A stretch of DNA of 58,226 nt, taken from assembly GCA_017656165.1 (NCBI GenBank), contig JACDOL010000005.1:1-58226 (forward strand), given 5' to 3'. This DNA is from Desulfotomaculum sp. GTDB taxonomy: Bacteria; Bacillota; Desulfotomaculia; Desulfotomaculales; Desulfohalotomaculaceae. Below are positions 7,816 to 18,012 of this stretch, piece by piece. A program made the position numbers and the translations under genes. Each line of letters opens with the position of its first letter. Position 1 is the stretch's first letter. The notes below the pieces were generated by a model that worked only from the letters and a program-made list of their open reading frames with translations, had not been told where the DNA came from and searched no databases.

Positions 7816-8766
7816 TTACTCGTCGTCTTTCCTTAAGCTAAGCCCCAATTCTGCCAGTTTATTAACAACTTCTTCGAGGGACTTTTTACCCAAATTGCGT
7901 ACTTTCATCATTTCTTCCTCGGAGCGCTGAATCAGTTCTTCCACAGTATTGATGCCAGCACGCTTCAAGCAGTTGTAGGAACGAACAGAAAGATCAAGTT
8001 CTTCAATGGACATTTCCAGGATCTTATCCTTCTGCTCTTCTTCTTTTTCTACCATAATTTCAACATCGTTTGCTGCTTCGGTCAGTCCAATAAACAACTG
8101 CAGGTGCTCACTCATTATTTTTGCTGCTAAGCTGGTTGCTTCATCCGGACGTATGCTACCGTCAGTCCAAACTTCCAGTGTTAACTTATCATAGTCGGTT
8201 ATTTGTCCTACCCGGGTATTTTCCACTTTAAAGTTAACTTTCTTTACTGGAGTGAACACTGAATCTACAGGGATTTCCCCTATTACATGCTCGCCTTTTT
8301 TATTTTTTTCTGCTGATACATAACCACGGCCCCGGGCCACCGTAATTTCCATATTTAAGCGGCCTTCTTCTGCCAGGGTAGCAATATGCAGATCCGGGTT
8401 TAAAATCTTAACATCTGCATCCGCTATTATATCCCCTGCTGTTACCGTGCCCTCGTCTTCAGCTTCAATTCTTAAGATCTTTTCATCTTCTTCTCCTTCT
8501 AACTTTAGGCACAGATTTTTAAGGTTAAGAATAATATCAGTTACATCTTCTCTAACACCTGGAACGGTTGAAAATTCATGCAGCACTCCATCAATTTTAA
8601 CTGATGTCACCGCTACACCCGGCAGTGATGACAGCAGTATCCGCCGCAAGCTGTTGCCTAAGGTGATTCCGTACCCCCGTTCTAAGGGTTCCACTACAAA
8701 TTTAGCATAATTGTTTTCCTCATCAGACTCTACACACTCAATTTTCGGCTTTTCAATTTCCAACAT
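7816..8766 (-). CDS. rpoA: DNA-directed RNA polymerase subunit alpha
   Basis: 316 aa, usual for Firmicute alpha. The N-terminal domain (about 1-230) carries the dimerisation and assembly motifs [20 protein letters not shown] and [12 protein letters not shown]-type strands. A short acidic linker (EKEEEQKDK) leads to the C-terminal helix-hairpin-helix domain (about 250-310: [14 protein letters not shown] and [12 protein letters not shown]) that contacts UP elements and regulators. It lies between rpsD and rplQ, the standard alpha-operon position. Confidence 0.98.
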   Translation of the reverse strand: MLEIEKPKIECVESDEENNYAKFVVEPLERGYGITLGNSLRRILLSSLPGVAVTSVKIDGVLHEFSTVPGVREDVTDIILNLKNLCLKLEGEEDEKILRIEAEDEGTVTAGDIIADADVKILNPDLHIATLAEEGRLNMEITVARGRGYVSAEKNKKGEHVIGEIPVDSVFTPVKKVNFKVENTRVGQITDYDKLTLEVWTDGSIRPDEATSLAAKIMSEHLQLFIGLTEAANDVEIMVEKEEEQKDKILEMSIEELDLSVRSYNCLKRAGINTVEELIQRSEEEMMKVRNLGKKSLEEVVNKLAELGLSLRKDDE

Positions 8767-8818
8767 TTACGGTAACCCTCCTTTGGCCGGAAAGAAGCAA
8801 ACCATTCAGCATACCAAC

Positions 8819-9445
8819 CTACCTTGAATAAAGCTCAACAATGAGATGTTCTTCAACAGGAACATCAATTTGTTCCCTGGTGGGGAGGGCCACAACTCGA
8901 CCTTTTACTTGTTCAGCATCATACTCGAGCCACTCCGGAGGGGTCTTTTCGCCAGCCCGCTCCACTAATTCTTTAATGCGCGGTGATTCTTTGCTTTTCT
9001 CCCTAAGGGTAATTTCGTCTCCAACTTTAACCTGGTAGGATGGAACGTTTACCCTGCGACCGTTAACTTCAAAATGACCATGTGTTACAAGCAGTCTTGC
9101 TTCCCTGCGAGATGAAGCCAGCCCCAAGCGGTAAACAACATTATCCAGGCGGCGCTCCAGCAGGCGGAGCAGGTTGGTGCCAGTTACACCTGGCTGACGG
9201 GCTGCTTCTTTAAAATATGTCCTGAACTGCTTTTCTAAAACACCGTAAATACGGCGAGCCTTTTGCTTTGCACGCAGCTGCAGGCCGTACTCTGAAACTT
9301 TCCTACGAGCCTGGCCGTGCTGACCGGGCGCATAGTTGCGCCTATCAATGGCACACTTACCAGTGTAACAACGATCACCTTTCAGGTAAAGTTTTACACC
9401 TTCACGACGGCACAGCTTACATTGCGGTCCTGTATATCTTGCCAT
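8819..9445 (-). CDS. rpsD: 30S ribosomal protein S4 (zinc form)
   Basis: 208 aa. S4 nucleates 30S assembly on the 5' domain of 16S rRNA, takes part in decoding accuracy and often represses the alpha operon. The N-terminus has the C+ zinc knuckle (C9, C12, C26 and C31 in the CKLCRREG...CYTGKCAID region). The S4 RNA-binding domain follows at about 98-160 ([20 protein letters not shown]). It is placed 17 nt after rpsK and precedes rpoA. Confidence 0.98.
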   Translation of the reverse strand: MARYTGPQCKLCRREGVKLYLKGDRCYTGKCAIDRRNYAPGQHGQARRKVSEYGLQLRAKQKARRIYGVLEKQFRTYFKEAARQPGVTGTNLLRLLERRLDNVVYRLGLASSRREARLLVTHGHFEVNGRRVNVPSYQVKVGDEITLREKSKESPRIKELVERAGEKTPPEWLEYDAEQVKGRVVALPTREQIDVPVEEHLIVELYSR

Positions 9446-9462
9446 AACATTTTCACCCTCCC

Positions 9463-9852
9463 TTATACTCTACGACGTTTTGGCGGCCGGCAACCGTTAT
9501 GCGGAATGGGAGTTATGTCTTGAATCATACTTACTTCTAACCCAGCTGCTTGCAGTGATCGTATAGCTGCCTCACGACCAGCACCTGGCCCTTTTACTTT
9601 TACCTGTACTGTCTTCATACCATGATCAATTGCATCCTTTGCTGCCTTTTCAGCAGTCATTTGGGCAGCAAAAGGTGTGCTTTTGCGAGAACCTTTAAAT
9701 CCTACTTGACCAGCTGAGGCCCAGGCAATTGCGTTGCCTTTGGTATCGGTTATAGTAACAATAGTGTTGTTAAACGATGACTTTATATACGCAATTCCTG
9801 ACTCTACATTCTTTCTTTCGCGTCTTTTAGGACGCGTTGTACGACGCGCCAT
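9463..9852 (-). CDS. rpsK: 30S ribosomal protein S11
   Basis: 129 aa, normal. S11 lines the mRNA exit region of the 30S platform. Visible family features: [20 protein letters not shown], the [14 protein letters not shown] block, [11 protein letters not shown], and the C-terminal [17 protein letters not shown] tail. It follows rpsM by 22 nt within the alpha operon. Confidence 0.98.
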   Translation of the reverse strand: MARRTTRPKRRERKNVESGIAYIKSSFNNTIVTITDTKGNAIAWASAGQVGFKGSRKSTPFAAQMTAEKAAKDAIDHGMKTVQVKVKGPGAGREAAIRSLQAAGLEVSMIQDITPIPHNGCRPPKRRRV

Positions 9853-9874
9853 TTACTAACATACCCCCCCTAAA

Positions 9875-10246
9875 CTACTTCTTTCTCCGCACGCCAACAG
9901 TCTTTTTAGGACCTTTGCGTGTGCGAGCATTAGTCTTTGTCCTTTGCCCTCTTACCGGCAGTCCACGGCGGTGTCTTAAACCACGGTAGCAGCCGATTTC
10001 CATTAAACGCTTAATGTTTAGAGCTATTTCTCTGCGCAGGTCACCTTCTACTGTAATATTTTTATCAATATACTCGCGCAGTCTGTTTACTTCGTCCTCA
10101 GTGAGGTCGCGCACCCTAGTATCTGGATTTACACCTGTCTGTGCCAGTACTTTTTTAGATGTTGACCTTCCTACACCATATATATAGGTGAGGGCAACTT
10201 CTACCCTTTTATCCCTGGGTAAATCTACCCCGGCAATGCGTGCCAT
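9875..10246 (-). CDS. rpsM: 30S ribosomal protein S13
   Basis: 123 aa. S13 sits at the 30S head and bridges to the 50S subunit and P-site tRNA. It begins [20 protein letters not shown], contains the helix-turn [14 protein letters not shown], and ends with the basic [21 protein letters not shown] tail. It follows rpmJ by 20 nt. Confidence 0.98.
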   Translation of the reverse strand: MARIAGVDLPRDKRVEVALTYIYGVGRSTSKKVLAQTGVNPDTRVRDLTEDEVNRLREYIDKNITVEGDLRREIALNIKRLMEIGCYRGLRHRRGLPVRGQRTKTNARTRKGPKKTVGVRRKK

Positions 10247-10266
10247 CTGTTATGAACACCTCCAGT

Positions 10267-10404
<138 letters not shown>

Positions 10405-10623
10405 TTACTTGTAGCGATATACTATCCTTCCCCGGGTCAAGTCATACGGGGATAATTCCACCGTCACCTTGTCGCCGGGGAGTATACGAATAAAGTTCAT
10501 GCGAATTTTCCCTGACACATGTGCTAACACTTTATGACCGTTAGACAATTCAACCCGAAACATACCATTAGGAAGTGGCTCTATCACAGTACCCTCAACT
10601 TCAATAACATCATTTTTAGCCAT
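10405..10623 (-). CDS. infA: Translation initiation factor IF-1
   Basis: 72 aa, exactly the usual length. IF-1 occupies the A site of the 30S subunit during initiation. The sequence is a single S1/OB fold: [20 protein letters not shown], then [19 protein letters not shown] and [16 protein letters not shown]. It follows the KOW-domain gene by 33 nt. Confidence 0.98.
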   Translation of the reverse strand: MAKNDVIEVEGTVIEPLPNGMFRVELSNGHKVLAHVSGKIRMNFIRILPGDKVTVELSPYDLTRGRIVYRYK

Positions 10624-10656
10624 TGGACAACATCCGCCCCCTTTACTCCTCCCGGG

Positions 10657-10926
10657 TTAATCACTTATTTTTTCCTGGTACTCAGCAATACATTTTCTCA
10701 GTTCCTCGTTGCTGCACTTTTTACTGCCGGACAGGTCAATGACAAAATTAATCTTCTGCAGGTGTTTTACATTTTTTTTCTTTGGCTTATCTACCGTGCG
10801 GGTTCTACCATCAGCTACCCACACCCGGTTTTCTTCTGCCGTTCCTATGACCACATAAATTTTCCCTTTATCTCTCCCGGCTTTAGAACTAACCAGCTGT
10901 CCTACCTTTAAACTATCGTCTGGCAT
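10657..10926 (-). CDS. KOW-domain RNA-binding protein (L14e-like)
   Basis: An 89-aa protein with an N-terminal KOW motif, LKVGQLVSSKAGRDKGK, followed by strands (YVVIGTAEENRVWVADGR) and a basic KPKKKNVKHL segment. Firmicutes with the map-infA order often carry this gene, similar to archaeal/eukaryotic ribosomal protein L14e, but its function is not established. The ATG at 10926 is chosen over the 13-codon longer frame because GGAGGTG lies 6 nt upstream and the KOW fold starts directly after it. The context suggests a ribosome- or rRNA-associated role, which is an inference. Confidence 0.88.
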   Translation of the reverse strand: MPDDSLKVGQLVSSKAGRDKGKIYVVIGTAEENRVWVADGRTRTVDKPKKKNVKHLQKINFVIDLSGSKKCSNEELRKCIAEYQEKISD

Positions 10927-10965
10927 GCAGACACCTCCCACAGCCTTACGGCCAGTGGTTACCAA

Positions 10966-11712
10966 TTATAATCTAGTTAATATCTCCGGTACATCATCTG
11001 TTATAGCAATTGTGTGTTCAAAATGTGCCGACAGCTTTTTATCCCTAGTGACCACTGTCCAGTTGTTGGGAAGAGTTAGTACTTCATAAGTACCAACATT
11101 AACCATAGGTTCTATGGCTAATGTCATTCCTTGCCTAAGCCGTGGCCCACGCCCAGGTCGCCCAAAGTTTGGCACTTGTGGGTCTTCATGCAGCCTGCTG
11201 CCAATTCCATGCCCAACAAAATCCCGCACAACCGAAAAGCCGTGGGACTCCACATAACTTTGTATGGCATGCGAAATATCAGACAGCCTATTGCCTTCAA
11301 CCGCCTGGTCAATACCTACATACAGGGCCTGCTCAGTTGCTCTCATTAATTCTTCCGCCTCGGCTGTAACTGATCCTACCGGCAGGGTCCTGGCAGCATC
11401 CCCGTAATATCCATTTATTTCCGCTCCCAAGTCAATACTAATAATATCCCCATTTTCCAGTTTTCTTAAACTTGGTATCCCGTGCACTACTTCCTCATTT
11501 ATAGAGGCACAAATGGTGGCCGGAAAACCATAAAGCCCTTTAAATGCCGGTCTAGCACCTTTTTTTACTATGAAGTCTTCGGCAATTCTGTCCAGTTCTT
11601 TAGTTGTAACTCCTGGTTCGACTGCATTCTCCACTTCTTTATGAGCCTGCGCAACTATTTTACCGGCATCCCGCATGTAATTAAGTTCTTTATCCGATTT
11701 ACAGGTAATCAT
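10966..11712 (-). CDS. map: Methionine aminopeptidase, type I
   Basis: 248 aa, normal for type Ia. It removes the N-terminal Met from nascent proteins using two metal ions. Metal ligands are visible in DLGAEINGYYGDAA (two Asp), FVGHGIGSRLHEDP (His), AIEPMVNVG (Glu) and FEHTIAIT (Glu). It starts directly with MITCKSDKELNYMRDAGKI. The gene is only 12 nt after secY; adenylate kinase, which usually sits between them, is missing. Confidence 0.97.
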   Translation of the reverse strand: MITCKSDKELNYMRDAGKIVAQAHKEVENAVEPGVTTKELDRIAEDFIVKKGARPAFKGLYGFPATICASINEEVVHGIPSLRKLENGDIISIDLGAEINGYYGDAARTLPVGSVTAEAEELMRATEQALYVGIDQAVEGNRLSDISHAIQSYVESHGFSVVRDFVGHGIGSRLHEDPQVPNFGRPGRGPRLRQGMTLAIEPMVNVGTYEVLTLPNNWTVVTRDKKLSAHFEHTIAITDDVPEILTRL

Positions 11713-11724
11713 TTAAAATCATCC

Positions 11725-12984
11725 TTACTTGATAAACCCTTGATAGCTGCGCATTAATAAGTGAGATTCAATTTGTTTCATAGTGTCCAGTGCTACACCT
11801 ACTACAATGAGCAGCGATGTACCGCCAAACCATATGCCTGGTATTTGAGTCAGTGCTAGAACAAAGTTGGGCAGTATGGCTATAAACGCCAGGAAAATTG
11901 CCCCTGCCATGGTAATTCTACTTAACACCCGGGAAATGTACTCGGCTGTGGGGCGCCCAGGCCTTATCCCGGGAATAAAACCGCCGTGTCTCTTGATGTT
12001 GTCAGCCATATCTACAGGATTCATGATAACTGCCGTATAAAAATATGTGAATCCTATTATCAACAGGGCATAAACAATGGTATTGGGTACTGTTCCAAAT
12101 CCAAGATATTTTGTGTACCATTCAGCTACATTGGGACTGCCAAACCATTGAATGAGCTGCTGGGGAAACATGAGCAGTGATGATGCAAAAATCACAGGAA
12201 TCACACCAGCCTGGTTGACTTTTATGGGCAGGTGTGTTGTCTGGCCACCATAAACCCGGCGGCCCACTACTCTCTTAGCATACTGAACTGGAATTCGGCG
12301 CTGCCCCTGCTGTACCATTACAATACCAGCAATAACTACCAGCGCAATAACTACCAGTGTTATAATGCTGATAATATTTATTGTGCCAGCAGTCAGCAGC
12401 TTGTATAGGTTCACAAGGGCTGCCGGAATACGGGATACAATACCCGCAAAAATGATCAGCGATATACCGTTACCAATACCTTTTTCAGTAATTTGTTCCC
12501 CTAGCCACATTAAAAATACAGTACCAGCAGTCAGAGTTATAGCCACTGCCAAGTAAGAAAAGATTCCGGGATTTTCTAGTGTACCTCTCATGTAAATAGA
12601 CAAACCGATTGCCTGTACGAAAGCTATCACTGCAGTGAAATACCTTGTATACTGTGTAATTTTCTTGCGGCCTTCTTCTCCTTCTTTGGCCAGCTGCTCA
12701 AGCCTGGGTATCACCACTGTTAACAGCTGCATGATAATTGAGGCGTTAATGTACGGGAAAATACCCATGGCTACAACAGACACATTTTTAAATGCACCAC
12801 CGGAAATAACATCAAAGAAACCCAGCAGCGCGTTACTGTTAGCCAGCTGCTCAAACACCCTGGAGTCAACACCGGGTACTGGAATGTGAGCAGCAACCCG
12901 GAACACAAGCAGCATAGCCAATGTAAAAAGCAGCTTATTTTTTAATTCCCCAATTTTTAACGCATTTTTTAAGCTATCCAGCAA
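11725..12984 (-). CDS. secY: Preprotein translocase subunit SecY
   Basis: 419 aa, standard length. SecY forms the protein-conducting channel in the cytoplasmic membrane with SecE (also in this window) and SecG. The sequence shows ten hydrophobic segments, the plug/TM2 region GAFKNVSVVAMGIFPYINAS, the QRRIPVQYAKR loop and the C5 loop motif GFIPGIRPGRPTAEYI. It follows rplO by 2 nt, the normal spc operon arrangement. Confidence 0.98.
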   Translation of the reverse strand: MLDSLKNALKIGELKNKLLFTLAMLLVFRVAAHIPVPGVDSRVFEQLANSNALLGFFDVISGGAFKNVSVVAMGIFPYINASIIMQLLTVVIPRLEQLAKEGEEGRKKITQYTRYFTAVIAFVQAIGLSIYMRGTLENPGIFSYLAVAITLTAGTVFLMWLGEQITEKGIGNGISLIIFAGIVSRIPAALVNLYKLLTAGTINIISIITLVVIALVVIAGIVMVQQGQRRIPVQYAKRVVGRRVYGGQTTHLPIKVNQAGVIPVIFASSLLMFPQQLIQWFGSPNVAEWYTKYLGFGTVPNTIVYALLIIGFTYFYTAVIMNPVDMADNIKRHGGFIPGIRPGRPTAEYISRVLSRITMAGAIFLAFIAILPNFVLALTQIPGIWFGGTSLLIVVGVALDTMKQIESHLLMRSYQGFIK

Positions 12985-12986
12985 GC

Positions 12987-13427
12987 TTAAATCACCTCAA
13001 CATTGCCGCCGGCAGCTTTAATTTTTTCTTCTGCCGACTTGCTAAAGGCATGGGCCTTGACGGTTAGGGCTTTTTTCAGCTCACCATTACCCAGTATTTT
13101 TACTCCATCATTAATTTTCTTGATTACCCCGGCTTCTTTTAACAATTCAGGAGTAATTGTTGTATTCTCATCAAATTTGTTCAGCTGTTCAATATTAACT
13201 GAAGTAATCTTTTTCTTAAAGATGTTTGTAAAACCGCGCTTGGGTAGGCGGCGGTGCAAAGGCATTTGACCGCCCTCAAAACCGGGCCTTACGCCACCAC
13301 CTGAGCGTGATTTTTGCCCTTTTTGTCCGCGACCCGCTGTTTTACCCAATCCAGAAGCAGGGCCCTGTCCTTTACGGGTTGGCTTTTTTCTAGAACCAGG
13401 AGCCGGTTTCAACTCGTGTAGTTTCAC
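12987..13427 (-). CDS. rplO: 50S ribosomal protein L15
   Basis: 146 aa. L15 is a late 50S assembly protein. It begins [20 protein letters not shown], followed by the Gly/Arg-rich extended arm ([23 protein letters not shown]-type region) and the globular C-terminal domain ending [10 protein letters not shown]. It lies 13 nt after rpmD and 2 nt before secY. Confidence 0.98.
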   Translation of the reverse strand: MKLHELKPAPGSRKKPTRKGQGPASGLGKTAGRGQKGQKSRSGGGVRPGFEGGQMPLHRRLPKRGFTNIFKKKITSVNIEQLNKFDENTTITPELLKEAGVIKKINDGVKILGNGELKKALTVKAHAFSKSAEEKIKAAGGNVEVI

Positions 13428-13440
13428 CGTTGCACCCCCC

Positions 13441-13620
13441 TTATACTTCTTCTACTTTAACCATGTGTGATACTTTTTCGATCATTCCCCGGATTTGCGG
13501 AGTATCTTCATGAATTACTGAACTGTTCAGTTTTTTCAAACCCAGGGTCCTGACAGTGATGCGCTGCTTTTCTGACCTGCCGATTGGGCTTTTTACCAGT
13601 GTAATCTTTAACTTGGCCAT
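13441..13620 (-). CDS. rpmD: 50S ribosomal protein L30
   Basis: A 59-aa protein found by translating the gap between rpsE and rplO. It begins [20 protein letters not shown] and contains [20 protein letters not shown] and [16 protein letters not shown], the full L30 fold. L30 binds 23S/5S rRNA on the 50S subunit. The ATG at 13620 has a GGAGGGC ribosome binding site. Position rpsE-rpmD-rplO is conserved. Confidence 0.97.
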   Translation of the reverse strand: MAKLKITLVKSPIGRSEKQRITVRTLGLKKLNSSVIHEDTPQIRGMIEKVSHMVKVEEV

Positions 13621-13630
13621 ATCCGCCCTC

Positions 13631-14131
13631 CTAACCTAGCAGTTCTTCTACAGATTTGCCTCTTATACGTGCTACTTCTTCTGCAGTTTTTAAGGATTTA
13701 AGACCTTCCAAGGTAGCATTCACCATGTTGTTGGCATTGTTGGATCCCAGTGACTTGGTTAAAATATCGCGAACTCCTGCTAGTTCTAAAATTGCCCTTA
13801 CCGGGCCCCCGGCAATAACACCCGTACCGGGAGCTGCAGGCTTCAAGAGAACTTTGCCGGCTCCAAATTTTCCGATTACTTCATGGGGAATGGTGGTGCC
13901 TTTTAAGGGTACAGAAATTAAATTTTTCTTAGCATCCTCTACTCCCTTACGTATGGCATCGGGTACCTGTGCGGCCTTCCCCAAGCCAGCACCCACATGA
14001 CCATTTCCATCGCCAACAACTACCAGTGCTGAAAAGCTGAAACGCCGGCCACCTTTAACTACTTTTGCAACACGGTTGATGTATACAACCTTCTCGGACA
14101 ATTCCATTTTGCTGGCATCAATTTTTGCCAT
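13631..14131 (-). CDS. rpsE: 30S ribosomal protein S5
   Basis: 166 aa, typical of Firmicutes. S5 contributes to mRNA unwinding and translational fidelity. The N-terminal double-stranded-RNA-binding-like domain holds [21 protein letters not shown] and [10 protein letters not shown]. The C-terminal domain has [20 protein letters not shown] and [11 protein letters not shown]. It follows rplR by 27 nt. Confidence 0.98.
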   Translation of the reverse strand: MAKIDASKMELSEKVVYINRVAKVVKGGRRFSFSALVVVGDGNGHVGAGLGKAAQVPDAIRKGVEDAKKNLISVPLKGTTIPHEVIGKFGAGKVLLKPAAPGTGVIAGGPVRAILELAGVRDILTKSLGSNNANNMVNATLEGLKSLKTAEEVARIRGKSVEELLG

Positions 14132-14158
14132 TATGCTTTTGTTTCCCTCCTTTTAACC

Positions 14159-14527
14159 TTAAAAGTCCAGGCCACCTTCTCTGGCTCCCTCAGCTAATGC
14201 CTTAACCCGGCCATGATAGATATAACCAGCCCGGTCAAAAACAACTTTCTTAATGCCTGATTCGAGGGCTTTTTGAGCTATTAGTTTTCCTACTTCCCTA
14301 GCAGCCTCAACGTTGCCGCCATTTTTCAATTTACCCTTCAGTTCCGGCGCAAGGGACGAAGCAGCAACCAGTGTTACACCCCTGTCATCGTCAATAATTT
14401 GTGCATATATGTTGTTTAAACTCCGGAAAACATTTAGTCTTGGGCGTTCAGCGGTGCCGCGAACTTTATTGCGCAGTCTCAGGCGGCGTTTCGCGCGAAT
14501 TGCCTTCCGGTCAGGCTTTTTTATCAA
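14159..14527 (-). CDS. rplR: 50S ribosomal protein L18
   Basis: 122 aa, typical. L18 binds 5S rRNA with L5 to form part of the central protuberance. It has the basic N-terminal arm ([18 protein letters not shown]), [18 protein letters not shown], and the C-terminal [23 protein letters not shown] motif. It follows rplF by 21 nt. Confidence 0.98.
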   Translation of the reverse strand: MIKKPDRKAIRAKRRLRLRNKVRGTAERPRLNVFRSLNNIYAQIIDDDRGVTLVAASSLAPELKGKLKNGGNVEAAREVGKLIAQKALESGIKKVVFDRAGYIYHGRVKALAEGAREGGLDF

Positions 14528-14548
14528 CTGATCTCACTCCTTCCCTGC

Positions 14549-15085
14549 TTACTTACCGGTCTTACCAGCTTTACGACGGATGTATTCGCCTTCATATTTA
14601 ATTCCTTTACCCTTGTAAGGTTCAGGTTCACGTACTGAACGTATTTTAGCAGCTACTGCACCAACCAGTTCTTTATCTATGCCTTTTACTATTACCTTGT
14701 TGTTGGCTGGCACTTCTATTTCAATCCCTTTAGGTGGTTCTATTTCTACCGGGTGAGAGTAACCCACGTTGAGCACAAGCTTGCTGCCTTGTTTTTGAGC
14801 CCTGTAACCTACCCCCACCAATTCCAGGGTTTTTTCGTATCCTTTAGTTACACCTTCAACCATATTGGCGATAAGTGAACGAGTAGTACCATGCAGAGCC
14901 TTATGCTTTTTATCCTCTGAGGGACGCTGTACAACAACCTGGTTATCTTCCAGCTTAATTACCATATCCCGGTGCATTTCTTTTTCCAGCTGCCCTTTTG
15001 GTCCTTTTACCCGCACTAAACTGCCTTCAATTTGTACTTCTACACCTTCAGGCACTGGAATTGGTTTTCTGCCTGTTCGAGACAA
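14549..15085 (-). CDS. rplF: 50S ribosomal protein L6
   Basis: 178 aa, with two repeated RNA-binding folds as expected. L6 sits near the factor-binding site and sarcin-ricin loop. It begins [17 protein letters not shown] and holds [12 protein letters not shown] and the C-terminal signature [21 protein letters not shown]. It lies between rpsH and rplR in the spc operon. Confidence 0.98.
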   Translation of the reverse strand: MSRTGRKPIPVPEGVEVQIEGSLVRVKGPKGQLEKEMHRDMVIKLEDNQVVVQRPSEDKKHKALHGTTRSLIANMVEGVTKGYEKTLELVGVGYRAQKQGSKLVLNVGYSHPVEIEPPKGIEIEVPANNKVIVKGIDKELVGAVAAKIRSVREPEPYKGKGIKYEGEYIRRKAGKTGK

Positions 15086-15108
15086 ATTCTACACCTCCCT
15101 TGGCCCTA

Positions 15109-15507
15109 TTACCAAACGTAGCAAATAACCTCTCCGCCCACGCCAAGTTTACGGGCTTTTTTATCGGTCACTATTCCTTTTGATGTAGAAAGAATCGCAA
15201 TTCCTAAGCCGCCCAGCACCTTGGGAATATTATCTTTTTTAGCATAAACCCTAAGACCTGGCTTAGAAATTCTCTTTAGACCAGTGATTACTCTTTGCTT
15301 CTCACCAGCGTATTTCATATATATCCTGATGATTCCCTGCTTTCCGTCTTCAATGTATTCGTAATCTTTGATGTATCCTTCTTCTTTTAATATTTCTGCA
15401 ATTGCTCTCTTTACATTGGATGCAGGAGCTTCAACTACACCCTTGTAAACCATGTTAGCATTGCGAATACGTGTCAGAAAGTCCGCAATGGGATCTGTCA
15501 TTACCAT
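15109..15507 (-). CDS. rpsH: 30S ribosomal protein S8
   Basis: 132 aa. S8 binds helix 21 of 16S rRNA and in many bacteria represses the spc operon. The N-terminus [16 protein letters not shown] and the C-terminal [19 protein letters not shown] and GGEVICYVW blocks are the family signatures. Two ATGs are possible (15507 and 15501). I list the first because AGGAGG is 8 nt upstream of it, although most S8 proteins begin at the second. Confidence 0.97.
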   Translation of the reverse strand: MVMTDPIADFLTRIRNANMVYKGVVEAPASNVKRAIAEILKEEGYIKDYEYIEDGKQGIIRIYMKYAGEKQRVITGLKRISKPGLRVYAKKDNIPKVLGGLGIAILSTSKGIVTDKKARKLGVGGEVICYVW

Positions 15508-15527
15508 TGCCCCTACCTCCTTCCTTT

Positions 15528-15713
15528 TTACCAGCTGGCCTTTTTAACTCCAGGAATCTCACCCTTGTAAGCAAGTTCCCGGAAGCATATACGGCAAATA
15601 CCAAACTTTCTCATATATGCACGAGGTCTACCACATATCTTGCAGCGATTGTATGCCCGTACTTTATATTTTGGTGGGCGCTTGGCCTTGGCAATCATAG
15701 ACTTTTTAGCCAT
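15528..15713 (-). CDS. rpsN: 30S ribosomal protein S14 (zinc, short form)
   Basis: 61 aa, the short type Z S14 with a zinc ribbon: C24/C27 ([12 protein letters not shown]) and C40/C43 ([11 protein letters not shown]). S14 stabilises the 30S head late in assembly. The tail [11 protein letters not shown] is diagnostic. It lies between rplE and rpsH. Only the zinc form is seen here. Confidence 0.98.
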   Translation of the reverse strand: MAKKSMIAKAKRPPKYKVRAYNRCKICGRPRAYMRKFGICRICFRELAYKGEIPGVKKASW

Positions 15714-15764
15714 AAGGTTCCCTCCTTTGCCGGTCCTAAGTGTTCATCCATAATTAACCGGGCT

Positions 15765-16310
15765 TTAGCTGGCCTTTTTAAATGGCATTCCTAAAAGTCT
15801 CAGCAGTTCCCGGGCTTCCTCATCTGTTTTGGCAGTGGTAACAAAATTTATATCCATGCCGCGTACCTTGTCAATTTTATCATATTCAACTTCCGGAAAA
15901 ATCAGCTGTTCCTTAATTCCCAGTGTATAGTTGCCCCTGCCGTCAAAGGCAGCGGGGGACACCCCACGAAAGTCGCGGACCCTAGGCAGAGCGATAGTAA
16001 ATAATTTGTCAACAAACTCCCACATTCTGTTTCCGCGCAGGGTAACCTTCACACCAATAGGCATCCCTGCTCTTAACTTAAATCCCGCAATTGACTTCTT
16101 AGCTCTGGTTACCACCGGGCGCTGACCGCTGATGGTCATTAAATCCTCAATGGCAGAGTCTACAGCCTTAGGATTTTGAACAGCTTCACCTAATCCTATA
16201 TTTATTGTTACTTTTTCCAGTTTGGGAACTTCCATTATGTTTTTGTAACCGAATTTATCCATCAATGCTTTGATCACTTCATTCTGATATTTATCTTTCA
16301 GCCTAGGCAT
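15765..16310 (-). CDS. rplE: 50S ribosomal protein L5
   Basis: 181 aa, typical. L5 binds 5S rRNA and contacts P-site tRNA in the central protuberance. Motifs: [37 protein letters not shown], and [20 protein letters not shown]. It follows rplX by 27 nt. Confidence 0.98.
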   Translation of the reverse strand: MPRLKDKYQNEVIKALMDKFGYKNIMEVPKLEKVTINIGLGEAVQNPKAVDSAIEDLMTISGQRPVVTRAKKSIAGFKLRAGMPIGVKVTLRGNRMWEFVDKLFTIALPRVRDFRGVSPAAFDGRGNYTLGIKEQLIFPEVEYDKIDKVRGMDINFVTTAKTDEEARELLRLLGMPFKKAS

Positions 16311-16337
16311 GGTTCTTACCTCCTTCCCCTAGTGGGA

Positions 16338-16655
16338 TTAACCTAACTCAGAGCCGCACTTCCTGCATATACGCAGCTTTTTGTCTCCTTCGATCTTTTT
16401 AGCAACGCGAACCGGCTTATCGCATTTAGTACAGAAAGGCATCACGTTTGAACTGTGGATGGGGGCTGGCTTTTCTACAATACCACCCTGAGGCATCTTA
16501 GGATTAGGACGGGTGTGCCGCTTAACAATATTTACACCCTCAACCACAACCCGGCTGGTTTTGGGATATACTTCCAACACCTTGCCTTTTTTGCCAGCAT
16601 CTTTACCAGCAATTACTACCACCGTATCTCCCTTGCGTACATGTACTTTTGGCAC
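16338..16655 (-). CDS. rplX: 50S ribosomal protein L24 (with Cys pairs)
   Basis: 105 aa from the GTG at 16655. L24 is an assembly initiator of the 50S subunit. The N-terminal KOW domain holds [21 protein letters not shown], followed by [21 protein letters not shown]. The C-terminal part has two CxxC pairs (FCTKCDKP and RICRKCGSE), a probable zinc ribbon common in clostridial L24. An upstream in-frame GTG at 16664 overlaps the AGGAGG ribosome binding site and was rejected. It follows rplN by 17 nt. Confidence 0.96.
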   Translation of the reverse strand: MPKVHVRKGDTVVVIAGKDAGKKGKVLEVYPKTSRVVVEGVNIVKRHTRPNPKMPQGGIVEKPAPIHSSNVMPFCTKCDKPVRVAKKIEGDKKLRICRKCGSELG

Positions 16656-16672
16656 TGTTTGCACCTCCTATC

Positions 16673-17041
16673 TTAGAGAACCTCGGGAGCCAGAGACACA
16701 ATTTTCATATAGTCTTTTTCACGCAGCTCTCTAGCCACCGGGCCAAAGATACGGGTACCCCTTGGGCTTTTATCATCTCTTATTATTACCGCAGCATTTT
16801 CATCAAATTTTATATATGAACCGTCTTCTCTGCGAACTTCTTTTTTAGTACGTACAACAACAGCTTTGACAACGTCACCTTTCTTAACAACGCCGCCTGG
16901 TGTAGCTTCTTTAACAGAACAAACAATTACATCTCCTAGGGATGCATAGCGCTTTACTGAACCTCCCAGTACACGGATACATTGAAGCTTACGTGCTCCT
17001 GTATTGTCTGCAACGTTAAGTTTTGTCTCTACTTGAATCAA
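16673..17041 (-). CDS. rplN: 50S ribosomal protein L14
   Basis: 122 aa, invariant length. L14 lies at the subunit interface and forms bridge B8 with 16S rRNA. It begins [20 protein letters not shown] and carries the signature [20 protein letters not shown] and [18 protein letters not shown]. It precedes rplX in the spc operon. Confidence 0.98.
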   Translation of the reverse strand: MIQVETKLNVADNTGARKLQCIRVLGGSVKRYASLGDVIVCSVKEATPGGVVKKGDVVKAVVVRTKKEVRREDGSYIKFDENAAVIIRDDKSPRGTRIFGPVARELREKDYMKIVSLAPEVL

Positions 17042-17086
17042 AGCAATCCCCTCCTTTCAACGCCCTGGGCTCCAAAAAGGAGTTAA

Positions 17087-17350
17087 CTAAATGCGCTTCG
17101 CACGACGCAGAATTTCTACAACACGCCAGCGCTTTTCTTTAGAGAGCGGACGTGTTTCCATGATTTTTACTTCATCACCAATACGACAGGAATTATCTTC
17201 ATCGTGAGCTTTATATTTTTTAGTTACTCGTACAGTCTTACCGTATAACGGGTGTCTGCTTAATGTTTCTACAGCCACAACTGCAGTTTTATCCATTTTG
17301 TCACTTACAACACGGCCATACCTTACCTTGCGATAATTACGCTCCTGCAC
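17087..17350 (-). CDS. rpsQ: 30S ribosomal protein S17
   Basis: 87 aa, a small OB-fold protein that binds the 5' domain of 16S rRNA. Motifs: [40 protein letters not shown] and [18 protein letters not shown]. It lies 31 nt after rpmC and ends the S10 operon side of the array. Confidence 0.98.
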   Translation of the reverse strand: MQERNYRKVRYGRVVSDKMDKTAVVAVETLSRHPLYGKTVRVTKKYKAHDEDNSCRIGDEVKIMETRPLSKEKRWRVVEILRRAKRI

Positions 17351-17381
17351 AGCTATGCCTCCTTCCTCTCAAGAGCAAAGG

Positions 17382-17585
17382 CTATGCTCTTTGAATACCC
17401 AGTTCACGCTCTCTGATTATAGTTTTAATGCGTGCAATAGTTCTACGTACATCTTTAATTCTCATAGGATTATCCAACTGCCCGGTTGCCACTTGGAATC
17501 TCAGTTTAAAGAGCTCATCCTTCTTCTCTTCCAGCTTCTTGTTTAATTCTTCTGTTGTCATTTCACGGAGCTCTTTAGTCTTCAT
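17382..17585 (-). CDS. rpmC: 50S ribosomal protein L29
   Basis: 67 aa, two long helices as expected: [20 protein letters not shown], then [20 protein letters not shown] and [17 protein letters not shown]29 is at the exit-tunnel rim, near where trigger factor and SRP dock. The ATG at 17585 overlaps the 3' end of rplP by 11 nt in another frame, with AGGTG as ribosome binding site inside rplP. A GTG three codons earlier coincides with that site and was rejected. Confidence 0.97.
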   Translation of the reverse strand: MKTKELREMTTEELNKKLEEKKDELFKLRFQVATGQLDNPMRIKDVRRTIARIKTIIRERELGIQRA

Positions 17586-18009
17586 TGGCGTCACCTACTT
17601 CCCCACGTTTAACAATTTTACATTTAACGGGTAACTTATGCGAAGCCAACCTCAATGCTTCTGCAGCCAATTCTTCAGCAACTCCGGCAATTTCAAACAT
17701 TACGCGGCCCGGCTTTACTATTGCCACCCATTGCTCTGGAGACCCTTTACCTTTACCCATACGGGTTTCAGCCGGAGTTTGGGTTATAGGTCTGTCAGGG
17801 AAAATGCGTATCCAAACCTTACCACCACGCTTAATGTGGCGGGTCATAGCAACACGGGCAGCTTCTATCTGACGGTTAGTAATCCAACCGGCTTCTAATG
17901 CCTGCAAGCCAAACTCACCGAAGTGAACCTCTGTACCACCTTTAGCTCTACCACTCAGCTTGCGGGGCCGGTGTGGTTTACGATACTTTACCCTTTTTGG
18001 AATCAGCAT
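17575..18009 (-). CDS. rplP: 50S ribosomal protein L16
   Basis: 144 aa, normal. L16 helps position A-site tRNA. It starts [20 protein letters not shown] and has [20 protein letters not shown], the [20 protein letters not shown] block and a conserved C-terminal helix. It follows rpsC by 3 nt and overlaps rpmC by 11 nt. Confidence 0.98.
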   Translation of the reverse strand: MLIPKRVKYRKPHRPRKLSGRAKGGTEVHFGEFGLQALEAGWITNRQIEAARVAMTRHIKRGGKVWIRIFPDRPITQTPAETRMGKGKGSPEQWVAIVKPGRVMFEIAGVAEELAAEALRLASHKLPVKCKIVKRGEVGDANED

Positions 18010-18012
18010 AAC

